Shown: one piece after another, positions 51,089-58,278 of the stretch
Numbering within the stretch: position 1 is the first letter of the stretch
Layout: each line of letters begins with the position of its first letter
Source of the DNA: an uncultured Euryhalocaulis sp.
GTDB lineage: Bacteria; Pseudomonadota; Alphaproteobacteria; Caulobacterales; Maricaulaceae
Direction: 5' to 3'
NCBI GenBank assembly: GCA_913055605.1
Contig: CAJXKJ010000006.1
Location: forward strand, 27,441-91,440
DNA length: 64,000 bases
Position numbers and translations under genes: made by a program
Notes under the pieces: generated by a model
Database searches by the model: none
The model's input: the letters and a program-made list of their open reading frames with translations, nothing else
Told to the model about the DNA's origin: nothing

Positions 51089-52015
51089 ATGTTTGAAGGC
51101 TATACGGCCACCGAGCTCGGCTCGATCTTCGCCCTCCAGGGCTTTGCGGGACTCATCCTGTTCTCGGTGTTCCTGCTGATGGCCCTGGGGCTCGCCATCA
51201 TCTTCGGCCAGATGGGCGTGATCAACATGGCGCACGGGGAGTTCATGATCCTCGGCGCCTATGTCACCTATCTGTGCTCGCAGGTGATCGGCAATTACGC
51301 GCCGGCCCTGTTCGGCGTGTACTTCTTCATAGCGATGATCCTGGCGTTCTTCGCCTCCGCGTCCCTGGGCGCGGTGGTCGAGTGGACGTTGATAAGGCAC
51401 CTCTACAAACGGCCGCTGGACACATTGCTGGCGACCTGGGGCCTCAGCCTGATCCTGCAGCAAGTGTACCGCTCCGTCTTCGGCGCTCGAGAAGTCGGAG
51501 TGAACCTGCCGCAATGGATGCTCGGCGCGTACAGGGTCACGGATTTGATCGAGATCCCCATCAACGGTCTGTTCGTGATGTGCCTGACCGTGCTGATCAC
51601 CATTGCGGTAGGTATTCTGATGTTCCGCTCCCGCTGGGGCCAGCAGGTCCGCGCGGTGATGCAGAACCGGGTGATGGCCGGCGCGGTCGGCATCAACACC
51701 GCCCGGGTCGACCAGATGACATTCGCGATCGGGTGCGGGGTCGCCGGCGTGGCCGGCAGCGCCTTCACCATGATCGGGTCCACCGGCCCGACCGCCGGCC
51801 AGCTCTACATCGTCGACACCTTCCTTGTGGTGGTGTTCGGCGGCGCCGGCAGCCTGCTGGGCACGGTCGCCTCCGCATTCACCATCGCCCAGGCGCAATC
51901 GACCATGGAGTTCTTCCTGTCCGGGTCGATGGCCAAGGTTCTGACGCTGCTCACGGTCGTCGGCATCCTGATGCTGCGCCCGCAGGGCCTCTTCCAGATC
52001 AAAGTCCGCCGGTGA
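51089..52015 (+). CDS. urtB: urea/amide ABC transporter permease 1
   Basis: 308-residue LivH/UrtB-type permease, about eight helices (MALGLAIIFGQMGVINMAHGEFMILGAYVTYL; VWTLATWGLSLILQQVYRSVFGAREVGVNLP-like block; VVVFGGAGSLLGT). It forms the channel with UrtC. Shorter than the ~500-residue UrtB with an N-terminal domain seen in many bacteria, but of the usual core length. It precedes urtC by 9 bases. Confidence 0.9.
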   Translation: MFEGYTATELGSIFALQGFAGLILFSVFLLMALGLAIIFGQMGVINMAHGEFMILGAYVTYLCSQVIGNYAPALFGVYFFIAMILAFFASASLGAVVEWTLIRHLYKRPLDTLLATWGLSLILQQVYRSVFGAREVGVNLPQWMLGAYRVTDLIEIPINGLFVMCLTVLITIAVGILMFRSRWGQQVRAVMQNRVMAGAVGINTARVDQMTFAIGCGVAGVAGSAFTMIGSTGPTAGQLYIVDTFLVVVFGGAGSLLGTVASAFTIAQAQSTMEFFLSGSMAKVLTLLTVVGILMLRPQGLFQIKVRR

Positions 52016-52024
52016 GACACGACA

Positions 52025-53164
52025 ATGCCTGAACGCATCGCATTCCTTCATCGCAAAGACGTCATCGGGATCCTGATCCTCGCGGCGCTGTTGCTGGTCG
52101 TCTTCCCGCTGACGCTGGACTCCTTCCGCCTGAACCTGGTCGGCAAATATCTGACCTACGCCTTCGTGGCGATCGGCCTGGTGCTGTGCTGGGGCAAGGC
52201 CGGCATCCTCAGCCTCGGCCAGGGCATCTTCTTCGGGCTCGGCGGCTACTGCATGGCCATGTTCCTGAAGCTGGAGGCCTCCAGCCCGGAGAACACGGCG
52301 ATCCAGACCACGCCCGGCATTCCGGACTTTATGGACTGGAACCAGGTCACCGAACTGCCCTGGTTCTGGGAGCCGTTCCACAGCCTGGGATTCTCCCTGA
52401 TCGCGGTGATCCTGGTGCCGGTGATCTTCGCCTCCATCATCGGCATGGCGATGTTCAAGCGCCGGGTCGGCGGTGTGTACTTCGCCATCATCACCCAGGC
52501 CATCGCGGCCATCCTGACGATCCTGATCGTCGGCCAGCAGGGCTATATCGGCGGCATCAACGGCATCACCGACCTGCGCACGCTGAAGGGCTGGGACATC
52601 CGGACCGACGACGCGAAATTCCTGCTCTATTTCGTGTGCTGCTTCCTGCTGCTGGGCTCCATCGTCCTCAGCTTCTTCGTCCAGGACACGAAGCTCGGCC
52701 GCATCCTGGTCGCCATCCGCGACAAGGAGGACCGGGTCCGCTTCTCCGGCTACGACGTGTCGAACTACAAGATCTTCGTCTTCTGCTTCGCCGCGGCGCT
52801 GGCCGCGGTCGGCGGGGCGATGTTCACCCTGCAGGTCGGTTTCATGTCGCCCTCCTTCGTCGGCATCGTGCCGTCGATCGAGATGGTGATCTTCTGCGCC
52901 GTCGGCGGCCGCCTCTCCATCCTGGGCGCGGTCTACGGGGCGCTGCTGGTCAATTTCGCCAAGACGGCGCTGTCCGAAAACTTCCCTGAACTGTGGCTGT
53001 TCGCGATGGGCGCGCTGTTCATCGGCGTGGTCATGCTGTTCCCCAACGGGCTGGCCGGACTGTGGAGCGCCTATGTCGCGCCGCGGATCGACCAGGTGCT
53101 GGGCGCAACGCGCCGGCGCAACGCGATCACGCCCATCGATCCCGCCGCCACGCCGGGCGAATAG
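52025..53164 (+). CDS. urtC: urea/amide ABC transporter permease 2
   Basis: 379-residue LivM/UrtC-type permease with about nine helices. It has LTYAFVAIGLVLCWGKAGILSLGQGIFFGLGGYCMAMFLKLE, VGGVYFAIITQAIAAILTILIVGQQGYIGGINGITDL (the UrtC-type GGxNG element) and VRFSGYDVSNYKIFVFCFAAALAAVGGAMF. It pairs with UrtB in the inner membrane. The gap to urtD is 13 bases. Confidence 0.9.
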   Translation: MPERIAFLHRKDVIGILILAALLLVVFPLTLDSFRLNLVGKYLTYAFVAIGLVLCWGKAGILSLGQGIFFGLGGYCMAMFLKLEASSPENTAIQTTPGIPDFMDWNQVTELPWFWEPFHSLGFSLIAVILVPVIFASIIGMAMFKRRVGGVYFAIITQAIAAILTILIVGQQGYIGGINGITDLRTLKGWDIRTDDAKFLLYFVCCFLLLGSIVLSFFVQDTKLGRILVAIRDKEDRVRFSGYDVSNYKIFVFCFAAALAAVGGAMFTLQVGFMSPSFVGIVPSIEMVIFCAVGGRLSILGAVYGALLVNFAKTALSENFPELWLFAMGALFIGVVMLFPNGLAGLWSAYVAPRIDQVLGATRRRNAITPIDPAATPGE

Positions 53165-53177
53165 AGGAGACCGCGAT

Positions 53178-53939
53178 ATGGACGCGACAACCAGCTCTGG
53201 CCGCAAGGATTTCGTTCTGGCCGTGGAGGGTCTGACGGTCTCCTTCGACGGGTTCAAGGCGGTCAACGACCTGTCCTTCTATGTCGACGAGAACGAGATC
53301 CGCGTGATCATCGGTCCGAACGGCGCGGGCAAGACCACCGTGCTGGACCTGATCTGCGGGCGCACCAAGGCGACCGAAGGCTCCATCAAATTCCGCGATC
53401 ACGAGCTGACCCGGATGAAGGAGCACCAGATCGTGCGCCGCGGGGTCGGCCGGAAATTCCAGAACCCGTCCATCTACGAAGACCTGACGGTGTTCGAGAA
53501 TCTGGAAATCTCCTTCCCGCGCGGCCGGTCGGTCTGGGGCGCCCTCGCCTTCCAGCGCGACGCCCAGGTGAAGGAGCGGGTGCAGGAGATCGCCGAGATG
53601 GTGTTCCTGCAGAACCGGCTGAACGAACGCGCCGAATATCTGAGCCACGGCGAAAAGCAGTGGCTGGAGATCGGCATGCTGCTGATCCAGGACCCGGACC
53701 TGCTGATGCTGGACGAGCCCGTCGCCGGCATGAGCGTGGCCGAACGCAAGAAGACGGCCGAGCTGCTGCACCGGATCATCCAGGACCGGTCCGTGATCGT
53801 GATCGAGCACGACATGAAGTTCGTGGAGGATATCGCCCACCGCGTGACGGTGATGCACCAGGGCAAGGTTCTCGCCGAGGGTTCGATGGAGTGGGTCAAG
53901 AACGACCCGAAAGTCGTCGAAGTCTATCTGGGGCACTAG
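53178..53939 (+). CDS. urtD: urea/amide ABC transporter ATPase 1
   Basis: 253-residue LivG/UrtD-type ATPase. Walker A GPNGAGKTT, AlRLGVGRKFQNPSIYEDLTVFENLE-like branch (VGRKFQNPSIYEDLTV), the signature LSHGEKQWLEIG in place of LSGG (typical of UrtD) and Walker B LLMLDEPVAGM are visible. Start 53178 follows AGAGGAGA 7 bases upstream; a frame to 53073 overlaps urtC and is unlikely. Confidence 0.92.
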   Translation: MDATTSSGRKDFVLAVEGLTVSFDGFKAVNDLSFYVDENEIRVIIGPNGAGKTTVLDLICGRTKATEGSIKFRDHELTRMKEHQIVRRGVGRKFQNPSIYEDLTVFENLEISFPRGRSVWGALAFQRDAQVKERVQEIAEMVFLQNRLNERAEYLSHGEKQWLEIGMLLIQDPDLLMLDEPVAGMSVAERKKTAELLHRIIQDRSVIVIEHDMKFVEDIAHRVTVMHQGKVLAEGSMEWVKNDPKVVEVYLGH

Positions 53940-53949
53940 GGGCACGCCG

Positions 53950-54639
53950 ATGCTAAACATCAATCAACTGCATTCCGCCTACGGGCAAAGCGAAATTCTG
54001 CACGGCATCAATCTGGACGTCGCGCCGGGCGAGATCGTCGCCATCATGGGCCGCAACGGCATGGGCAAGACCACGCTGATGAAGTCGCTGATGGGCATCG
54101 TCCCGGCGACCAGCGGCACGATCCAGGTCGGCGAGACCGACATCACGGGTCTGAAGACCTATGAGCGCGTGTCCAAAGGCATCGCCTATGTCCCGCAGGG
54201 GCGGATGATCTTCGGCACCATGACGGTGCGGGAGAATATCGAGACCGGCCTGACCGTGACCAAGAAGCGCGAAGTCCCCTCGGACATCTATGAGCTGTTC
54301 CCCGTCCTGCTGGAGATGAAGGGCCGCCGCGGCGGCAACCTCTCCGGCGGGCAGCAGCAGCAGCTGGCCATCGCCCGGGCGCTGGCCAGCGAACCGAAAG
54401 TTCTTCTGCTGGACGAGCCGACCGAAGGCATCCAGCCGTCCATCATCCAGGAAATGGGCCGCACGCTGAAACAGATCCGCGACGAGCGCGGCCTGTCGAT
54501 CGTGGTGTCGGAACAGGTGCTGAGCTTCGCGCTCGCCATCGCCGACCGCGTCCTGGTGATCGAGAACGGCGAGATCGTCCACGAAGACACGCGCGCGAAT
54601 GTGGACGAGGCGAAAGTCGCCGGATTCCTGTCCGTCTGA
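53950..54639 (+). CDS. urtE: urea/amide ABC transporter ATPase 2
   Basis: 229-residue LivF/UrtE-type ATPase: Walker A GRNGMGKTTLMKSLMG, YVPQGRMIFGTMTVRENIETGL, signature LSGGQQQQLAIARAL and Walker B LLLDEPTEGIQPSIIQEMG. The GIQPSI extension is specific to UrtE among LivF homologues. It lies 10 bases after urtD and 30 bases before formamidase. Confidence 0.92.
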   Translation: MLNINQLHSAYGQSEILHGINLDVAPGEIVAIMGRNGMGKTTLMKSLMGIVPATSGTIQVGETDITGLKTYERVSKGIAYVPQGRMIFGTMTVRENIETGLTVTKKREVPSDIYELFPVLLEMKGRRGGNLSGGQQQQLAIARALASEPKVLLLDEPTEGIQPSIIQEMGRTLKQIRDERGLSIVVSEQVLSFALAIADRVLVIENGEIVHEDTRANVDEAKVAGFLSV

Positions 54640-54669
54640 TTCAGCATCCCAGCCAGAGAAGGAGTGGCC

Positions 54670-55899
54670 ATGGCCGAGACGCTTATCGAGGTCGACCTGA
54701 AACAGTCGCCCCATACCAACGAGAATATTCACAATCGCTGGCACCCCGACATTCCGATCGCGGTCTGGGTCGAGCCGGGCGACGATTTCAAGATCGAGAC
54801 CTATGACTGGACCGGCGGCCAGATCAAGAACGACGACGACGCGGCCGATGTGCGCGACGTGGAGCTGGAGCAGGTCCACTATCTGTCCGGCCCGATCGGG
54901 GTGAAGGGCGCCGAGCCCGGCGACCTGCTGGTCGTCGATATCCTGGACATCGGCGCCAAGCCCGACAGCCTGTGGGGCTTCAACGGCTTCTTCTCGAAAC
55001 AGAACGGCGGCGGCTTCCTGACCGAGCATTTCCCCGAGGCCCAGAAATCCATCTGGGACATCGACGGCATGTTCACAAAGTCGCGCCACGTGCCGGGCGT
55101 GAACTATGCCGGCCTGATCCACCCGGGCCTGATCGGCTGCCTGCCCGACCGCAAGATGCTGGACATGTGGAATTCGCGCGAAAAGGCGCTGTTCGACACC
55201 GATCCTGACCGCACCCCCCCGCTGGCCGCCCTGCCGAACACGCAGTCGGCGCATATGGGCAAGATGACCGGCGAGGCGAAAGACAAGGCCGCCGCCGAGG
55301 GCGCCCGCACCGTTCCGCCGCGCGAACACGGCGGCAATTGCGACATCAAGGATCTGAGCCGCGGCTCCAAGATCTATTTCCCGGTCTATGTGGACGGCGC
55401 CGGTCTTTCGATGGGCGACCTGCACTTCAGCCAGGGCGACGGCGAAATCACCTTCTGCGGCGCCATCGAGATGGCCGGCTGGCTTCATCTGAAGGTCAGC
55501 CTGATCAAGGGCGGCGTGGCGAAGTACGGGATCAAGAACCCGATCTTCAAGCCCTCCCCGATCACGCCGAAATACGACGACTATCTGATCTTCGAGGGGA
55601 TCTCCGTCGACGAGGGCGGCACCCAGCATTATCTGGACGTGCACATCGCCTATCGTCAGGCGTGCCTGAACGCGATCGAGTATCTGAAAAAGTTCGGATA
55701 CTCGGGGGCGCAGGCCTACGCCATCCTCGGCACCGCGCCCTGCCAGGGGCATATCTCCGGCGTCGTCGACATCCCGAACGCGTGCGCCACGCTGTGGCTG
55801 CCGACCGACGTGTTCGAGTTCGACGTTATGCCCGGATCGGACGGGCCGACGAAATATCTCGACGGCAAGATCGACGTGCCGCTGGCGCCCGATCTATAA
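54670..55899 (+). CDS. fmdA: formamidase
   Basis: 409 residues of the acetamidase/formamidase family (Methylophilus FmdA is 407). It begins AETLIEVDLKQSP and carries NRWHPDIP, YDWTGGQIKNDDDA, LSGPIGVKGAEPGDLLVVDILD, HGGNCDIKDLSRGSKIYFPVYVDGAGLSMGDLHFSQGDGE (family signature) and GTAPCQGHISGVVDIPNAC. It hydrolyses formamide, and short amides weakly, to formate and ammonia in the cytosol. The start codon 54670 follows AAGGAG; a GTG at 54664 is less likely. It is co-operonic with urtABCDE and fmdB, so the transporter probably delivers its substrate. Confidence 0.93.
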   Translation: MAETLIEVDLKQSPHTNENIHNRWHPDIPIAVWVEPGDDFKIETYDWTGGQIKNDDDAADVRDVELEQVHYLSGPIGVKGAEPGDLLVVDILDIGAKPDSLWGFNGFFSKQNGGGFLTEHFPEAQKSIWDIDGMFTKSRHVPGVNYAGLIHPGLIGCLPDRKMLDMWNSREKALFDTDPDRTPPLAALPNTQSAHMGKMTGEAKDKAAAEGARTVPPREHGGNCDIKDLSRGSKIYFPVYVDGAGLSMGDLHFSQGDGEITFCGAIEMAGWLHLKVSLIKGGVAKYGIKNPIFKPSPITPKYDDYLIFEGISVDEGGTQHYLDVHIAYRQACLNAIEYLKKFGYSGAQAYAILGTAPCQGHISGVVDIPNACATLWLPTDVFEFDVMPGSDGPTKYLDGKIDVPLAPDL

Positions 55900-55910
55900 G
55901 CAAGACCGCA

Positions 55911-55940
55911 GCGCCGCCCCGTCTTTGGCCGGGGCGGCGC
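55911..55940 (+). terminator. stem-loop between fmdA and fmdB
   Basis: GCGCCGCCCCG-N8-CGGGGCGGCGC, an 11-bp perfect stem in the 59-bp gap. No T-run. Probably an mRNA stability or attenuation element. Confidence 0.45.
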
Positions 55941-55958
55941 CAGCATCACGGAGCCGAA

Positions 55959-56291
55959 ATGGCGATCTACGACTACGAATGCACCGATTGCGGCGTGTTC
56001 ACCGCGATGCGGCCCATGGCGATGAGCGACAAGCCGTGCGAATGCCCGCAATGCGGGACGGACTCGCGGCGCGTCTTCCTGCGCATGCCGGCGCTGGCGA
56101 ACATGGATTCCGGCCGGCGCAGCGCGCACGCCACTAATGAGAAGAGCCGGCACGAGCCGGGCCTGGCGTCGAAGCGGCACGGGTCCAATTGCTCGTGCTG
56201 CAAGCCGAACAAATCCGCGGCGACCACCGCCACGGCCGCGAACGGGGCGAAATCCTTCCCCGGCAAACGGCCCTGGATGATCAGCCACTAG
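55959..56291 (+). CDS. fmdB: FmdB-family zinc-ribbon protein
   Basis: 110 residues. The N-terminal FmdB zinc ribbon MAIYDYECTDCGVFTAMRPM...CECPQCG binds zinc via two CxxC pairs; the C-terminal part has a second CSCC cluster. FmdB is the regulator-like partner of formamidase in Methylophilus; the biochemical role is unclear. The start follows ACGGAG 6 bases upstream. A frame open from 55338 in the same phase overlaps fmdA and is not coding. Last gene of the operon, before a strong terminator. Confidence 0.87.
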   Translation: MAIYDYECTDCGVFTAMRPMAMSDKPCECPQCGTDSRRVFLRMPALANMDSGRRSAHATNEKSRHEPGLASKRHGSNCSCCKPNKSAATTATAANGAKSFPGKRPWMISH

Positions 56292-56311
56292 ACCGGGCAG
56301 GAAACGTCAAA

Positions 56312-56350
56312 AAGAAACGCCGCGGGCCTTCACAGCCCGCGGCGTTTCTT
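56312..56350. terminator. perfect 16-bp-stem terminator after fmdB
   Basis: AAGAAACGCCGCGGGC-N7-GCCCGCGGCGTTTCTT: stem 56312-56327 with 56335-56350. A run of T follows on the plus strand and, on the minus strand, the mirrored stem faces the downstream transglutaminase gene, so it probably terminates both convergent operons. Confidence 0.85.
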
Positions 56351-56368
56351 TGCGTCTGGAACCCGGCG

Positions 56369-57205
56369 TCAGCCGTTGACGGCGATGGGTTGCGCTTCCT
56401 CCTCGATCTCGTCGGTGACGACATCGAACTGGGTCAGAATCGCGGTGCCGAACGTGGTCGTGATGGCGACGTCGGAGGCGTCCCGCCCCCGCGCCATGAC
56501 GATGCGGCCGATGCGCGGCCTGTTGTGGCGCGCGTCGAACGTATGCCACTTGCCATCCAGATAGACCTCGAACCAGGCGCTGAAATCCATCGGCGAGGAC
56601 GACGGCGGCACGCCGATATCGCCCAAATAACCGGTGCAATAGCGCGCCGGCACATTCATGCAGCGGCACAGCGTGATCGCCAGGTGCGCGAAGTCGCGGC
56701 ACACGCCGCGCTGTTCCTCGTGCGCGTCGAAGGCCGACTTGGTCGGGCGGGCGTGGTGATAGCCGAATTCGATCCGGTCATGGACATAGTCCACGATCGC
56801 CTGAACCCGCTCCCAGCCCGGCGCGGTATGGCCGAACAGCTGCCAGGCCATCGTGCTCATGCGGTCGATTTCGCAATAGCGGCTGGACAGCAGATAGACG
56901 AGCACCTCGTCCGGCAGGAAGTCGATGTCCTGCAGCTTGGCGTCCGGCACGACCGGGTCATGCTCGCCGCTGTCATGGATGATGAAGTCCGAGGACAGCG
57001 TGATCGGACCCGGCTGCGCGAACAGCCGCGTGCAGCGATTGCCGTAGCAGTCGAGATAGAAGCGCGTCCGCACATTGGGCGATGTCGTCAGCGTGTCCGG
57101 CGTCTCGAGATCCTTTTCTCGATCCGGATGCACGTTGAGCATCAGCACCATCGGCGTGGGCGTCAGGCAGTTGAAACTTATGTTATAGCCAGCGCGAATA
57201 CGCAT
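56369..57205 (-). CDS. transglutaminase-like protein 1
   Basis: 278 residues. A beta-sandwich N-terminal domain (PTPMVLMLNVHP...) precedes a transglutaminase-like core with Cys169 in RGVCRDFAHLAITLCR and Asp in HTFDARHNRPRIGR. The position where most transglutaminases have the catalytic His (before AW-E) reads FSAWFEV, a Ser; this is common in this alphaproteobacterial subfamily, so the triad is atypical. Cytosolic, no signal peptide. It starts the four-gene transglutaminase/ATP-grasp/alpha-E cluster seen in many proteobacteria. Function unknown; a peptide-ligation or protein-tagging role has been proposed from neighbours. Confidence 0.83.
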   Translation of the reverse strand: MRIRAGYNISFNCLTPTPMVLMLNVHPDREKDLETPDTLTTSPNVRTRFYLDCYGNRCTRLFAQPGPITLSSDFIIHDSGEHDPVVPDAKLQDIDFLPDEVLVYLLSSRYCEIDRMSTMAWQLFGHTAPGWERVQAIVDYVHDRIEFGYHHARPTKSAFDAHEEQRGVCRDFAHLAITLCRCMNVPARYCTGYLGDIGVPPSSSPMDFSAWFEVYLDGKWHTFDARHNRPRIGRIVMARGRDASDVAITTTFGTAILTQFDVVTDEIEEEAQPIAVNG

Positions 57206-57342
57206 CTTGGGAACCCCTGTTGGTGAACCCGTGCAACGCCGGTCATTTGAGAAGGTTGCCCGCCTCGCGCGGAATTAATGAAAATTCGCAGGCGCGAATG
57301 ACATCGATCAATCTTTCCGACTTTGGCGCCCGAAGAATCGCT

Positions 57343-58278
57343 TCAGCTGGCCGCGGAGATCGGCGCGGCGCGGGCGTAGGACGGCCGCTGCGAGGCCAGT
57401 TCCGGGGACGGGATCACGTCCACCTCCACCTTGATGGCCTGATCGCCCGGGCTCATCAGGATGCCGTCAATGGGCGCCACGTCCGAATAGTCGCGACCGA
57501 TGGCCAGGACGATATGGTCGTCCTGCGCATAGACCGCGTTGGTCGGGTCGAAGCCGACCCAGCCCCACTCCCGCCCGCACCAGACATTGACCCAGGCGTG
57601 GCTGGCGTCCGACCCGGTCAGGTCGCGCCGCCCGTCGACGGGGCGGGTGCGCAGATAGCCGCTGACATAGGCCGCCGGCAGGCCGAGCCCGCGCAGGGCG
57701 GAGATCATGATATGCGCGAAGTCCTGGCACACCCCGCGCCGTGCGCCGAAGGCGTCGGCGGCGGGCGTGGAGACCTTGGTCGCCTCCGGATCGAAGGTGA
57801 AATCGTCGTGCAGGCGGCGCATCAGCTCCGAGGCGGCGTCGACGATGGGGCGGCCCGGGGCAAAGCTCTCCCGCCCGTAATCGGTGATCGGATCGGCGAT
57901 GGGCACGCGCACGGACGGATAGAGGAAGGCCGCCGGGCTGGTCGGCTCGATCGACTCCACCGACAGGCTCTGGGTGCGGATCGTCTCCCAGGCATCGCTC
58001 GGCCGGCCCGGGTCGATGGCCCGGCTGTGCACCTCCACGATGGAGTTCGCCTCGACCACCATCGTCTTGTGCGGCTCCTCGATCACCACGGTCAGGGTCG
58101 CCTCCCCGAACGGCCCGCTGCGCTGGATGGCGCTGGAGGCGCGCGGGCTGGTCGTCACCGCGTGCTGGGAGACGGTCTGGCGGTCCGAATTTTCCGGCTG
58201 CAGGCGGAAGACGCAGCGCGCATAGGTGCTGGTCCGCTCATATTTGTAAGTGGTGCGGTGGCGGACGCGGTAGATCAC
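57343..58278 (-). CDS. transglutaminase-like protein 2
   Basis: 311 residues. An N-terminal beta domain (YRVRHRTTYKYERTSTYARCVFRLQP) is followed by the core with Cys in RRGVCQDFAHIMISALR, His in DASHAWVNVW and Asp in VGFDPTNAVYAQDDH, so a complete Cys-His-Asp triad is present. Its start overlaps the end of the ATP-grasp/alpha-E gene by 4 bases, showing co-translation. It is distinct from the 56369 protein. The gap to that gene (57206-57342) holds an ATGAC-N4-ATCAA box at 57298 of doubtful significance. Confidence 0.87.
   Translation of the reverse strand: MIYRVRHRTTYKYERTSTYARCVFRLQPENSDRQTVSQHAVTTSPRASSAIQRSGPFGEATLTVVIEEPHKTMVVEANSIVEVHSRAIDPGRPSDAWETIRTQSLSVESIEPTSPAAFLYPSVRVPIADPITDYGRESFAPGRPIVDAASELMRRLHDDFTFDPEATKVSTPAADAFGARRGVCQDFAHIMISALRGLGLPAAYVSGYLRTRPVDGRRDLTGSDASHAWVNVWCGREWGWVGFDPTNAVYAQDDHIVLAIGRDYSDVAPIDGILMSPGDQAIKVEVDVIPSPELASQRPSYARAAPISAAS

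Noticed and set aside
50996..53266. Minus-strand frame of 756 codons opposite urtB/urtC
   Set aside because: The plus strand encodes UrtB and UrtC with spaced starts and ribosome sites; the minus frame is an amino-acid-biased shadow.
57298..57311. ATGAC-N4-ATCAA box upstream of the transglutaminase gene as a FixK site
   Set aside because: The left half-site is weak, the box is 100 bp from the start, the gene is not of a typical FixK class, and one such match per few kb is expected by chance.
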